DNA from: Lachnospiraceae bacterium
GTDB lineage: Bacteria > Bacillota > Clostridia > Lachnospirales > Lachnospiraceae
NCBI GenBank assembly: GCA_017472605.1
Contig: JAFUPV010000005.1
Coordinates: 1 to 64,000, forward strand
DNA length: 64,000 bases
Direction: 5' to 3'
The notes beneath the pieces were generated by a model. It was given only the letters and a program-made list of their open reading frames with translations. It was not told the origin of the DNA and searched no databases. Of the stretch, positions 51,165 to 60,698 are shown in pieces; positions within the stretch are counted from its first letter, which is position 1, and each line of letters opens with the position of its first letter. The position numbers and the translations under genes were made by a program.

Positions 51165-51212
51165 AAGCCTTCGGCTGACAGGTAATCTGTTGACCGAAGG
51201 CTTAAATTTTTC
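51165..51212 (+). terminator. Rho-independent terminator of the succinate cluster
   Basis: AAGCCTTCGG pairs with CCGAAGGCTT (51165-51174 and 51194-51203), followed by AAATTTTT. It closes the fumarase-to-exchanger region. Confidence 0.8.
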
Positions 51213-51242
51213 TTAAATCAACGGTTTTTCGTCTGCCTTTTG

Positions 51243-51271
51243 TTGCTTAACAAAAATAAATATGTTATGAT
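51243..51271 (+). promoter_or_regulatory. Sigma-A promoter of the P-type ATPase gene
   Basis: TTGCTT (51243-51248), 17 nt, TATGAT (51266-51271), about 90 nt before the start codon. Confidence 0.6.
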
Positions 51272-51362
51272 ATCAGCTACCATGTGGGTTCAGAAGAAAC
51301 GTGCGAAACAAAGGCGCGTTTCGGAAGAAGGATCATTCTCATTGAAAAGGAAGGAGTACAAA

Positions 51363-53971
51363 ATGATTTTTCATGAAGCAGGCAGAGATGACGTAGTAAA
51401 AGAACTGTCATCCAATGCGGTCAGCGGACTCAGTGAAGAACAGGCAGCGCAGAAACGCAGTCAGTTTGGGGAGAACCGTCTGAAAGAGAAGAAGAAGAAA
51501 ACGAATCTTCAGCGATTTGCAGAGCAGTTTAAGGATGCCATGATCCTGATTCTGATTGCTGCTGCAGTGATTTCGTTTGTTGTTGCATGCATGGAGGGAG
51601 AGGCGAAGGAATTTTTTGAACCGCTGCTGATCCTTCTGATCGTTGTGCTGAACGCTGTCATCGGCGTGATGCAGGAGAGCAAAGCGGAGAAGGCACTGGA
51701 TGCACTCAAAAGCCTTTCGGCGCCCCATGCCAGAGTCATTCGTAATGGCAGTGAAAAAGTCATTGATGCGGCTGAGCTGGTGCCGGGTGATGTGATTCAT
51801 CTGGAGGCCGGTGATTTTATACCGGCTGATGCCAGACTGCTTCGCAGCACAAGCCTGAAATGTGAAGAATCGGCGCTGACCGGTGAATCCGTTCCGGCAG
51901 AAAAAGACGCGGAACTGATGGTAGCCAAAGATGCGCCTCTTGGGGACCGCAGCAACATGGTATTCTCCGGCTGCAGCGTAACCTACGGAACGGCAACTGC
52001 TATCGTTACCGGCACAGGAATGGACACAGAAATGGGCAAGATTGCAAACCTGCTGGACAGCGAGGCTGAGAATCAGACACCGCTGCAGCAGAAGCTGTCG
52101 CAGCTTGGCAAGTATCTTGGTGTGATGGCGCTCGTTGCATGTGCGATCATTTTCGTTGTCGGCATTGCCAATGGAATTCCGGCGATGGAAATTTTCATGA
52201 CGGCAATTTCTCTTGCTGTTTCCGCAATTCCGGAAGGCCTTCCAGCAATTGTAACCGTTGTTCTTTCCATCGGTGTGCAGCGAATGGTAAAGAAGAATGC
52301 AATCATCCGCAGCCTGCCGGCGGTTGAGACGCTGGGAAGCGCTTCCGTCATCTGCTCCGATAAGACGGGAACCCTGACTCAGAACCGCATGACTCTTGTC
52401 CGTGCATACTGGGATGAGAGCGGAAAGACAGAAGAAATTACCGTGGAGAATTCTGCTGAAATCCGCAAACTTCTCTGCTATGGCGCTCTTTGCTGTGACG
52501 GCGCTGTTGTGTTCAACGGCAGCGAAGAAACACATATCGGTGATCCCACCGAAACCTCCATCATCTATGCAGCCCACAAGAACGGCATGCCGAAGGAGGA
52601 GCTGGCAAAGAAATATCCGCGTCTGGCGGAACTGCCGTTTGATTCCGACCGGAAACTGATGTCGACAGTGAACCGAATCGACGGCAAACTGGTTGTGATC
52701 ACCAAGGGTGCGTTCGATATGATGGCGCAGCGCTGCAGCGCCGGAAATCTGGAGAAAGCCAGAATTGAGACGGAGCAGATGAGTGCGCAGGCGCTCCGTG
52801 TGCTTGCAATCGGATACAAGGTAATTGATGAAATTCCTGCAAATCCCACTTCAGAGGAACTGGAAAACGGTCTGACTCTGATGGGTCTTGTGGGCATGAT
52901 TGATCCGCCGCGTCAGGAGGCAGCGGATGCAGTTGCTGTCTGCCGGAAAGCAGGCATTAAACCGGTCATGATTACCGGCGACCATGTTACGACTGCTTCT
53001 GCCATTGCAAAAGCCCTTGGAATCATGGAAGATGGAGATCAGGCGATCACCGGCGCACAGCTGGATCAGATGACAGACAGAGAGCTGGATCAGAATGTAG
53101 AGAAGATTTCTGTCTATGCACGTGTTTCACCGGAAAATAAAATCCGCATCGTCAAGGCATGGCAGCGCCGCGGTCAGGTGGTATCCATGACTGGTGACGG
53201 CGTCAACGATGCGCCGGCACTGAAAGCGGCAGACATCGGCTGTGCGATGGGAATTACCGGAACCGATGTGGCAAAGGCGCAGCGGACATGACGCTGACGG
53301 ATGATAACTTCGCGACGATTGTTGATGCAGTCCGTGAAGGACGCGGCATCTATGCAAACATCAAGAAAGTCGTTGGATTCCTTCTCGGAACCAACATCGG
53401 AGAAGTCATTGCTGTGTTCTCTGCCATGATGCTCTGGCACAAAACACCGCTGCTGTCCATGCAGCTTCTCTGGATCAACCTGGTAACCGACAGTTTACCT
53501 GCAATTGCCCTTGGCATGGAAGCCGTTGAGGCCGACGTCATGGAGCAGAAGCCGAAGCCAAAATCAGAAGGTCTGTTTGCAAACGGTTTCGGTGTCCGCA
53601 TCGCGCTTCAGGGTGTCATGTTCGGTGTTCTCGCCCTGATCGCATATTGGGCAGGTGAAACGGTGACTGGCGCAGCAGAAGGCGGACAGACGCTCGCCTT
53701 CATGGTTCTTGCTCTTTCCCAGGTGGTTCAGGCGTTTAACATGCGTTCCGACCACTCGCTGTTCAAGATTGGTTTCTTTGGAAATAAGACGCTGAACAAG
53801 GCCGTTCTTGCATCGGTTCTGATGATGGTGCTTGTACTGTTCACTCCGCTGCGGGCGGTATTCGGTCTGATTGCTCTGCCGTGGCAGCTGTATTGTCTTG
53901 GCCTGGTACTGATTTTTGTACCGCTGGTGATCATGGAAGGTGCAAAAGCGCTTGGATTAATCAAGAAGTGA
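51363..53971 (+). CDS. Calcium-type P2A ATPase split by a one-base frameshift
   Basis: Two frames (51363-53291 and 53288-53971) together give a full-length cation-transporting P-type ATPase of about 869 residues. The first part has TGES at about 173, the phosphorylation site DKTGTLTQNR at about 333 and GDGVNDAPA before the break. The second begins MTLTDDNFATIV and holds the last six helices with NLVTDSLPAIALGME. The family motif DVAKGAADM is interrupted: one G is missing from a run near 53276. ATG of the second frame overlaps TGA of the first (ATGA), so a split two-chain ATPase is possible, but a disabling mutation or sequencing error is simpler. GGAAGGAG precedes 51363. Substrate probably Ca2+. 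Confidence 0.8.
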
Positions 53972-54008
53972 TTAAAATAAGAAGTGATACATGTAAGGAT
54001 AAAATAAA

Positions 54009-54106
54009 CAGCCGGCCGTGCCGTTGACGGACCTGGCCGGCTGGATAAACGATCAAAAATACGGGGAATATGAATCTTCTTTGAATTCATATTCCCCGTA
54101 ATTTTT
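54009..54106. terminator. Two hairpins between convergent genes (bidirectional terminator)
   Basis: CAGCCGGCC with GGCCGGCTG (54009-54043), then a perfect 16-nt stem (54060-54075 with 54085-54100) followed by AATTTTT. The second serves the ATPase unit, and its reverse reading serves the DUF885 gene. Confidence 0.8.
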
Positions 54107-54129
54107 ATGGTAAGAGAATTGCTGTGGGA

Positions 54130-55860
54130 TCAGATGCTTCCGTCGCTGCCCAGATACTGTTTCAGAAGAACAAACGGAAGATTGCTGTAGTTCAGGAACG
54201 CGGTGTACATGTCGCGGTCAGAAGCGTAGTTTGGACGGATGGAATCGAACAGGTCAGCCATCTGATAGTAGCCAACTGCGTAGGGCAGGTAAGCGCCCGG
54301 ATCGCTGGCAACGGTATCGAACAGGTCCTGACAGGTTTCCTCATCGATTCCTTCCAGATAGTTGCCAAGGAAGGTACCGATATCCTCGACAGACCAGCCT
54401 TTATAGTTAACACCGATATCGACGATGCCGGAAAGCGCCATGTTAATTGTGTTGTTGTACCAGTAGAGATCTGCAACATCCTCGTCAACACCTGCCCATT
54501 CAAGAGAGAGACCCTGGACATAGGATGCCCATCCTTCGGTTGTGCCGAGGCTGCTTAAGAAGGATTCGATCGGGTAAGGTGACAGGTACTGATTGACATA
54601 CTGTGTCTGATAGAGATGGCCAGGGAAGCCTTCATGTGCAAGCGTTGTCCAGAGGGTTGCCGGATCATCACCAACGGTTCCACGGTTTACACGGATGATG
54701 TTGCGGGAAGGAAGATCGTTAGGCGGGGTGATGTAATAGGCGAGAAGATTCTCTACTTCCAGTGATTCCGGAAGGTAGGAGATCGTAAACTCGGAATGAT
54801 CGATTGCCGGGAATTCTTCCAGAACTTTTTCCTTCAGCAGTTCAAGAACCTCTGCCGGATCGTTGGAGGGAACCTCAATGGATTCCATCTGATCAATCGC
54901 GGATGGATTCATGAATAAAATCCGGGACATGTATCCGATATCTTTTGCCATCTTTGTCTGGAGATAATTGTACATTTCATCCGGTGTCATGTCGCATCCG
55001 GTGTTCATCTCAATCAGTGCAGCATAGTATTCCGTTCCCTGATCATAGCTGCAGAGTCCGCGGCTTTCACCTGCCGTCTGTGACTTTTCTTCCAACGTGT
55101 CGTAGAACGACTCATAGGCAGGAAGGACAGTATCGGAAAGAATGGAACGAACCTGTTGTGTGTAGCTGGAAGCCACATCTTCGGAAAGGCTGGCTTCCTC
55201 CAGGTTGGAAAGGAAGGACACCAGATAGGGGTGTTCTTCCAGCTCAGTCATATCCTCCCTGGATTCCAGCGCACATTCATAGACATAGGCGGACGGAGCA
55301 AAGCCGATGCTTTCCTGATAGTTCAGTTCAAGGATCACGTCATCCAGGAAACGGGGGATATCATTGAGAAGAACCATGTAATTCTCGATATCGGTTTCGT
55401 TGCGGATGTAGTATTCGGAAATGATGGTATCCGTGTTGGTCAGAAGACCGTTCATGGGACCAAGGGTTGCATAGTAGTCCGGAAGGTCCAGAGAGGCGGT
55501 TTCCAGATCAAGAAAATACTGCATGTTCCGGTAAACCTGCTTCTGGTGGGAATCCAGTTCTTCATAGGCGATTGCATTCAGCTTATCTGAGATTGTCCGA
55601 ATCAGTTCCTTCTCTTCCTCCATGGACTCGGAGAAGGAACCAAGCGGTTCTGTCATTTCAAAGGGAAGGTCTTCCTGGTCGCTTTCGCAGAAATGGAGAT
55701 TGGTCGGAACAAGTTCCAGGAGACTCCAGTAAAATTCATCGGCGAGGGCATCGAACGCTGCCGATGCGCTTTCTTCGGCACAAACCGGAACAGAGGAAAT
55801 CATCAGGGAGAGAGCAGCTGCTGTGGAGACAGCGGCTGACAGACAACGTTTGCGAATCAT
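54130..55860 (-). CDS. Secreted DUF885 zinc-peptidase-like protein
   Basis: A 576-residue exported protein. A signal peptide (MIRKRCLSAAVSTAAALSLM, cleavage near VCAEE) is followed by a long helical DUF885 domain. The zinc motif HEGFPGH lies at about residue 407, with TEGWASYVQ about 40 residues later supplying the Glu ligand; both are typical of this gluzincin-like family. Members are probably carboxypeptidases of peptides. No lipobox or wall anchor, so it is released or held by other means. AAGGAG precedes the start. It is monocistronic, convergent with the ATPase. Confidence 0.85.
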   Translation of the reverse strand: MIRKRCLSAAVSTAAALSLMISSVPVCAEESASAAFDALADEFYWSLLELVPTNLHFCESDQEDLPFEMTEPLGSFSESMEEEKELIRTISDKLNAIAYEELDSHQKQVYRNMQYFLDLETASLDLPDYYATLGPMNGLLTNTDTIISEYYIRNETDIENYMVLLNDIPRFLDDVILELNYQESIGFAPSAYVYECALESREDMTELEEHPYLVSFLSNLEEASLSEDVASSYTQQVRSILSDTVLPAYESFYDTLEEKSQTAGESRGLCSYDQGTEYYAALIEMNTGCDMTPDEMYNYLQTKMAKDIGYMSRILFMNPSAIDQMESIEVPSNDPAEVLELLKEKVLEEFPAIDHSEFTISYLPESLEVENLLAYYITPPNDLPSRNIIRVNRGTVGDDPATLWTTLAHEGFPGHLYQTQYVNQYLSPYPIESFLSSLGTTEGWASYVQGLSLEWAGVDEDVADLYWYNNTINMALSGIVDIGVNYKGWSVEDIGTFLGNYLEGIDEETCQDLFDTVASDPGAYLPYAVGYYQMADLFDSIRPNYASDRDMYTAFLNYSNLPFVLLKQYLGSDGSI

Positions 55861-56241
55861 GGTAAACTCCTTTCATTTACGCGTGCAGAGCGGTTTCATT
55901 CGGTCGTTTTCTGTAAAAGTATTTCGTCGCCAGAGAAAATCTATGCGATTGACCGAGATGGAAATTTACAATCAGTATAGCAGTTTTTTCCTGAAATGTA
56001 AAGAAAACCCGGATTGGAATTGATGAAATATTTATGAAATTTTAAATAATGTAAAAATTGACAGAGGAATTGTAAGAAAGAAGAGGGTGTTTTTTCTGGA
56101 GAATTCTGGTATACTGGAAAGCAGGTCAGCTGCCGGGCGGCAAAAGGTGGTTCCGGGCTGATGAAATGGCGGGCAGAGTGGTGTAAGAATCAGAAAATGT
56201 CTGCCCGGATCAAATCCGATTACATAACAGGAGAAATTGGA

Positions 56242-56871
56242 ATGAAGAGAATCGTGAAACGCATTGTGAAACGGAACGGAATGGCAATTGCGGCCGCAGT
56301 TCTGCTGATTGCTCTGATCTTCCTGGGATATCTGGGAATGAATCAGATGGGACCGTTTGCGAAAAAGGAAACGCCGGAATGGGTGGAAGAGGTGTGGCTT
56401 ACACCGAACTCATATTCCCGACCGATGAAACCGCTGAAAGAAGTGAACAACATTGTGATTCACTATGTGGCAAATCCGGGAACATCCGCAAAAAACAACA
56501 GGAATTACTTCGAAAATCTCAAAAGCACCAGACTGACCAAAGCCAGCAGTCACTTCATTGTCGGACTGGAGGGAGAGATTCTGGAATGTGTTCCGCTGAC
56601 AGAAATTTCCTACTGTTCCAATGACAGAAATGGGGACACGGTCGCAATTGAAGTCTGTCATCCGGATGAAAGCGGACAGTTTAACCGGGAAACCTACCAG
56701 TCTGTTGTCCGTCTCACCGCCTGGCTGTGTCTGCATTACGGACTGGATGAGGAAGATGTGATCCGTCACTATGACGTCACAGGAAAGAATTGTCCCAAAT
56801 ACTATGTGGAGCATGAGGATGCCTGGGAGCAGCTGAAAGCGGATGTGGCAGCTGCCATGGGACAGAATTGA
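56242..56871 (+). CDS. Membrane-anchored N-acetylmuramoyl-L-alanine amidase (Amidase_2)
   Basis: A 209-residue cell-wall hydrolase. A basic N-terminus (MKRIVKRIVKRNG) and one hydrophobic helix (about 14-33) form an anchor or uncleaved signal. The Amidase_2/PGRP domain spans about 65-200: NNIVIHYVANPG (first zinc His), SSHFIVGLEGEILE (substrate groove), VAIEVCHPDE, and RHYDVTGKNCPKYY holding the last His and Cys zinc ligands. It cuts the bond between muramic acid and the stem peptide. The ATG at 56242 with CAGGAG upstream is chosen. It is monocistronic; an AT-rich hairpin follows. Confidence 0.85.
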   Translation: MKRIVKRIVKRNGMAIAAAVLLIALIFLGYLGMNQMGPFAKKETPEWVEEVWLTPNSYSRPMKPLKEVNNIVIHYVANPGTSAKNNRNYFENLKSTRLTKASSHFIVGLEGEILECVPLTEISYCSNDRNGDTVAIEVCHPDESGQFNRETYQSVVRLTAWLCLHYGLDEEDVIRHYDVTGKNCPKYYVEHEDAWEQLKADVAAAMGQN

Positions 56872-56892
56872 TGAAAAATCACGTTTTTTCAT
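56871..56892 (+). terminator. AT-rich hairpin after the amidase gene
   Basis: TGAAAAA pairs with TTTTTCA around a short loop just behind the stop. The right arm itself supplies the T-run. Weak stem, so termination may be partial. Confidence 0.4.
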
Positions 56893-56936
56893 GAATATTC
56901 CATCAAAAATTTGGCACTTTACCGTATAAAAAGGGA

Positions 56937-56965
56937 TTGCAAAAATGGTTCTGATTGTTTATAAT
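56937..56965 (+). promoter_or_regulatory. Promoter and hairpin-rich leader of the aspartate aminotransferase gene
   Basis: TTGCAA (56937-56942), 17 nt, TATAAT (56960-56965). The following 130-nt leader holds three small hairpins (CATTCTG/CAGAATG at 56978-56998, GTGT/ACAC, GAGTCC/GGACTC). No known riboswitch or T-box features were found. Confidence 0.65.
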
Positions 56966-57098
56966 ATGAAATGACCATTCTGAGAACGCCAGAATGTTTT
57001 ATTATGCATGCGAGTGTATTTCTGAGAGAAACACGAGTCCACAACGGACGGACTCTTCTGGCAGATCGGTGGTAAGAAAGTGATTTGGGAGGCCGTTT

Positions 57099-58385
57099 AT
57101 GAAAACATATAACGAGATGAGCAAAGAGGAGCTGCTGGCAGCAAAGCAGGAGCTGGAGGCAGCATACCAGGAATATAAATCCAGAAACCTTTCTCTGGAC
57201 ATGTCAAGAGGAAAACCGTCACAGGATCAGCTGGATCTGTCAATGGAGTTCATGGACATTCTCAATTCCGGTGTTGATCTGAAGTCGGAAGAAGGAATTG
57301 ACTGCCGTAACTATGGCGTTCTTGACGGAATTAAGGAAGCAAAGGAACTGATGGCTTCTCTCGTTGATGCGACACCGGACCAGGTAATCATTTACGGAAA
57401 CTCCAGTCTGAATGTCATGTACGATACCGTTGCCCGTTCCATCATGGAAGGTGTCATGGGAAGCACACCGTGGTTTCGTCTGGACGGCAAAGTAAAGTTC
57501 CTCTGCCCGGTACCGGGTTATGACCGCCATTTCGCGATCACCGAGCACTTTGGCATCGAGATGATCAACGTTCCGATGACGGAGGAAGGTCCGGATATGG
57601 ATATTGTTGAGGAACTGGTTGCCGGTGATCCGATGATTAAGGGAATGTGGTGTGTACCGAAGTACTCCAATCCGCAGGGAATTGTCTATTCCGATCAGAC
57701 CATCCGCCGTCTGGCTGCAATGAAGGTTGCTGCAGAAGACTTCCGCATCTACTGGGACAATGCGTACTGTGTGCACTATCTTGATTTCGATCATCAGGAT
57801 CACATCCTGAACATCATGGAAGAGTGTGCCAAGGCAGGAAATCCCCACCGTGTTTACGAGTTCGTTTCCACCTCCAAGATCGTGTTCCCGGGTTCCGGAC
57901 TGGCAGCACTGATTTCCACAAAGGAAAACCTGGCTGCGATCAAGACCCAGATGACAATCCAGACCATCGGTCATGACAAGCTGAACCAGCTTCGCCACGT
58001 TCGCTATTTCAAGAATAAGGAAGGCGTTCTGGAGCACATGAAGAAGCACGCAGAGCTGCTGAAACCCCGTTTTGACATCATCCTTGGTACCATGGAGGAA
58101 GGACTTGGCGGTCTTGGAATCGCCAGCTGGATCGTGCCCAAGGGCGGTTACTTCATCGGCTTTGATTCCATGGAAGGCTGCGCAAAGAAGATCGTTGCGA
58201 TGATGAAGGAAGCAGGCGTTGTGATGACCGGCGCCGGAGCAACCTATCCTTACAAAAACGATCCGAAGGACTGCAACATCCGAATCGCTCCGTCCTATCC
58301 GACGGTAGAAGAACTGAAGCTGGCTGCGGATATCTTCGTAGTTTGTGTAAAACTGGCAAGCATCGAGAAGCTGCTTGCTGCTTAA
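57099..58385 (+). CDS. Aspartate aminotransferase, class Ic (Aminotran_MocR-like)
   Basis: A 428-residue PLP enzyme. The opening SLDMSRGKPSQDQLDLS (about 31-47) and YGNSSLNVMYD (about 103) are hallmarks of the type Ic aspartate aminotransferases found in many bacteria. PKYSNPQG and WDNAYCVHYLDF hold the PLP-ring residues, the catalytic Lys is in STSKIVFPGSG (about 257), and the substrate Arg lies in NIRIAPSYP near 395. It converts aspartate and 2-oxoglutarate to oxaloacetate and glutamate, thus can feed the malate dehydrogenase at 38.4 kb. GGGAGG precedes the start. Codon bias is high. Confidence 0.9.
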   Translation: MKTYNEMSKEELLAAKQELEAAYQEYKSRNLSLDMSRGKPSQDQLDLSMEFMDILNSGVDLKSEEGIDCRNYGVLDGIKEAKELMASLVDATPDQVIIYGNSSLNVMYDTVARSIMEGVMGSTPWFRLDGKVKFLCPVPGYDRHFAITEHFGIEMINVPMTEEGPDMDIVEELVAGDPMIKGMWCVPKYSNPQGIVYSDQTIRRLAAMKVAAEDFRIYWDNAYCVHYLDFDHQDHILNIMEECAKAGNPHRVYEFVSTSKIVFPGSGLAALISTKENLAAIKTQMTIQTIGHDKLNQLRHVRYFKNKEGVLEHMKKHAELLKPRFDIILGTMEEGLGGLGIASWIVPKGGYFIGFDSMEGCAKKIVAMMKEAGVVMTGAGATYPYKNDPKDCNIRIAPSYPTVEELKLAADIFVVCVKLASIEKLLAA

Positions 58386-58445
58386 AATCAAAAATCCGGC
58401 ATTGGATAATCGTGTCATTGGCCTGTTTATCCGGTGCAGAAATGG

Positions 58446-58481
58446 AAAATCCGCAGTTCCCGCGTGGGACTGCGGATTTTT
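58446..58481. terminator. Bidirectional terminator
   Basis: AAAATCCGCAGTTCCC pairs with TGGGACTGCGGATTTT around a 3-4 nt loop; T-runs lie on both ends. It separates the aminotransferase from the convergent acetylesterase. Confidence 0.8.
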
Positions 58482-58518
58482 GTCAGGTGGGGAAAGACGG
58501 ATTTCCTGAATTTATTAA

Positions 58519-59313
58519 TTAAGGAAGATACGCTGCCAACTCCCTCAGCTGAGGGCAGGAACGGATTCCGTCTGCCAGCAGTCCGGCAAAAGCCAGCGCT
58601 CCCTGATACTGCAGGTGGGCGTTGTCCTCCTTGCCTTCGCAGTAGGGGCCGCCGGGATACTCTCCTTTGTTCAGACACATGAAGATGTTTCGCGTCCCTT
58701 CCGGTCCCAGGGCTTCACAGTACGCTCTTGTCAGTTCGCCCAGATCGATGCAGGGAAGATGTTTCTGTTCCGCGTAAGTGAGCATTGCCTGGCGGTAATC
58801 CGGAAAGCTGACAGGAAGAGAGCCGTCGGCGCAAAAGGTACGCATAGTAATCGCCGTGATCAGAACCGGCGTGGCGCCGGCTTTCTTTGCTGTGCGTACA
58901 TAGAGGTCCAGCCAATTTGGATACTCTTCGATGGGGATGTAGCGTTCCGGTTTGGAAGCGTTTGCGTCATTGTGGGCGAACTGAAGAAACAGATAGTCGC
59001 CGGGCTTTAGGCAGGCCGCCAGGTCATCCAGGCGTCCCTCATCATAGAACGAGCGAGCGCTGCGTCCAGCAAAGGCGCGGTTGTCAATGGCGATTCGATC
59101 GGTGTCATAGCGAATGACATGGGAAAACGCAGTTGTCGCCGGATGGGAGACACGGATTTGGGATGGGTATTCTCCCGGGGCATGAGCGGCGGCATCGGAA
59201 AGCGTGCCGAAAAAGGCGTGGATCAGAACCTGTCCCCACCCGGTCTGCGGATAGAGAGCAGGATCATAGGACTGGACGGTGGAATCCGATGCGAGATAGA
59301 TAACAGGTTTCAT
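58519..59313 (-). CDS. Rhamnogalacturonan acetylesterase-like SGNH hydrolase
   Basis: A 264-residue carbohydrate esterase (CE12-like). The SGNH blocks are visible: ASDSTVQ with the nucleophile Ser at about 10, GWGQVL, NRAFAGRSARSF with the oxyanion Gly/Asn region near 78-89, FAHNDAN (about 111), and the catalytic pair in DNAHLQYQGA (about 232-241). There is no signal peptide, so it deacetylates imported pectic oligomers. It is divergent from the DUF1961-AraC regulator, with about 256 nt of shared upstream DNA that is AT-rich next to the regulator. AAGGAG precedes the start. Confidence 0.85.
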   Translation of the reverse strand: MKPVIYLASDSTVQSYDPALYPQTGWGQVLIHAFFGTLSDAAAHAPGEYPSQIRVSHPATTAFSHVIRYDTDRIAIDNRAFAGRSARSFYDEGRLDDLAACLKPGDYLFLQFAHNDANASKPERYIPIEEYPNWLDLYVRTAKKAGATPVLITAITMRTFCADGSLPVSFPDYRQAMLTYAEQKHLPCIDLGELTRAYCEALGPEGTRNIFMCLNKGEYPGGPYCEGKEDNAHLQYQGALAFAGLLADGIRSCPQLRELAAYLP

Positions 59314-59569
59314 GGGGAACTCCTTTCCTTCGTTTCAGCGTCGCTGAAAAAAGGTTGTTTTTGACTATTTGTGTAAATATTGAAAAAGTCTTTGTTTATC
59401 GATGATTTCAGTATAGCATGATTTGAGACGATCCGAAAGCAGAAAGAAATAAAAGGTCATTTTTGCACAGTATTTGTGAGAAATTACCAAGAATGTATGC
59501 TTGAAAAATGAAGCGGATTATAATAAAATAATAACAGACACAGTTGTTTTTCGGGAGTACGGAGGGAAT

Positions 59570-60601
59570 ATGATTAATTTGAATGACCTGAGAACGAATG
59601 GAGGAAAAGGAGCGGAGCTGATTTACAGCAATCCTCTTGCCTGCCAGGAGGATATCCGGGATTTTGTGCTGGAAGGTTCCGCGAAAATCTCGTTTCCGGA
59701 TGGACGGATGCGTCTGGAAAATGCCATGGATGCGTCCCAGGGACAGAAAGCCAACTATGTGCTTTGGTGTCCGAAAAATTTTCCGTCAGATGTCCTGATC
59801 GAGTGGGATTTCTGGCCAATCCGCGAGCCGGGACTCTGCATCCTCTTTTTCAGTGCGTCGGGAAGAAACGGGGAAGACCTGTTTGATCCGTCTCTCCAGA
59901 AGCGGACAGGAGAGTATCCTCTTTATCACCATGGAGATATTAACGCGTTCCATGTTTCCTATTTTCGCCGGAAAGAACCGGATGAGCGCCAGTTCCACAC
60001 CTGCAATCTGAGAAAGAGCTACGGGTTCCATCTGGTTGCTCAGGGCGGCGATCCAATCCCGGATGTGGAGGATGCAAAAGGCCCTTACCGCCTTTCTCTT
60101 CTGAAAAAGGATGAAACCGTCTGCTTTTTTGTGAATGATCTGGAAGTGTTCCGCTTTGTCGATGACGGCGTGACCTATGGTCCGATGCTTGGCGGAGGTA
60201 AGATTGGTTTCCGTCAGCTTGCACCGCTGATCGGAGAGTATGCGAATCTCCATGTCTATTCCCTTGTCAGCGACAAGGAAGCAGCCGTGAAGGAGACAAT
60301 CGGCCAGATTTCCAGTCTGATCCATCGTGCACAGGGAAACATTACGCTGGAAGAGTGTTCTGCCCAGCTGAACTATCACCCCAGCTATATCTGGAAAATT
60401 CTGAAGAAATGCAATACAACCTTTACCGCGCTGGTAAATCAGGAAAAGCTGAAGCTGGCCATGACCTGGCTGGACCAGCCGGAATGCTCCGTTGCTGAGA
60501 TCGCTGAGAAGCTTCACTATTCCAACTCACAGAATTTTATCCGTTTTTTCAGCAAATACAGCGGAATGACACCGGGAGAATACCGGAAGAAGCAGCAGTA
60601 A
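59570..60601 (+). CDS. AraC-family regulator fused to a DUF1961/YesU-like domain
   Basis: A 343-residue regulator. Residues about 1-225 match DUF1961 (YesU-like), a concanavalin-type beta-sandwich: VLWCPKNFPSDVLIEWDFWP, FSASGRNGEDLFDP, DINAFHVSYFRR and FHTCNLRKSYGFHLVAQG, ending in GYGPMLGGG-like GKIGFRQLAP. Residues about 245-343 form an AraC HTH pair (ITLEECSAQLNYHPSYIWKIL and CSVAEIAEKLHYSNSQNFIR, FFSKYSGMTPGEYR). The sandwich probably senses a pectic sugar. YesU belongs to Bacillus rhamnogalacturonan loci, which fits the neighbours. The start at 59570 follows GGAGGG. Control of the ABC importer downstream is inferred. Confidence 0.8.
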   Translation: MINLNDLRTNGGKGAELIYSNPLACQEDIRDFVLEGSAKISFPDGRMRLENAMDASQGQKANYVLWCPKNFPSDVLIEWDFWPIREPGLCILFFSASGRNGEDLFDPSLQKRTGEYPLYHHGDINAFHVSYFRRKEPDERQFHTCNLRKSYGFHLVAQGGDPIPDVEDAKGPYRLSLLKKDETVCFFVNDLEVFRFVDDGVTYGPMLGGGKIGFRQLAPLIGEYANLHVYSLVSDKEAAVKETIGQISSLIHRAQGNITLEECSAQLNYHPSYIWKILKKCNTTFTALVNQEKLKLAMTWLDQPECSVAEIAEKLHYSNSQNFIRFFSKYSGMTPGEYRKKQQ

Positions 60602-60626
60602 ATCACAAAACGATAAATAGTTAAAA

Positions 60627-60698
60627 AATAAGCCTGACGTTTCAGAATGAGCAGAGCAGTCAAATGTGCTCTGCTTTGACTGAAAAGCCGGGCTTATT
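60627..60698 (+). terminator. Long hairpin after the AraC regulator gene
   Basis: AATAAGCC with GGCTTATT forms the base, TTTCAG with CTGAAA the middle and GCAGAGCA with TGCTCTGC the top. A clear T-run is lacking. It separates the regulator from the transporter promoter. Confidence 0.55.

Noticed and set aside
51408-52577. A 389-codon minus-strand frame opposite the P-type ATPase
   Set aside because: His/Cys/Arg-rich shadow translation with no motif or start signal.
56966-57098. Possible T-box or riboswitch ahead of the aspartate aminotransferase
   Set aside because: Only three small unrelated hairpins; no T-box sequence, no antiterminator/terminator pair and no known aptamer core.
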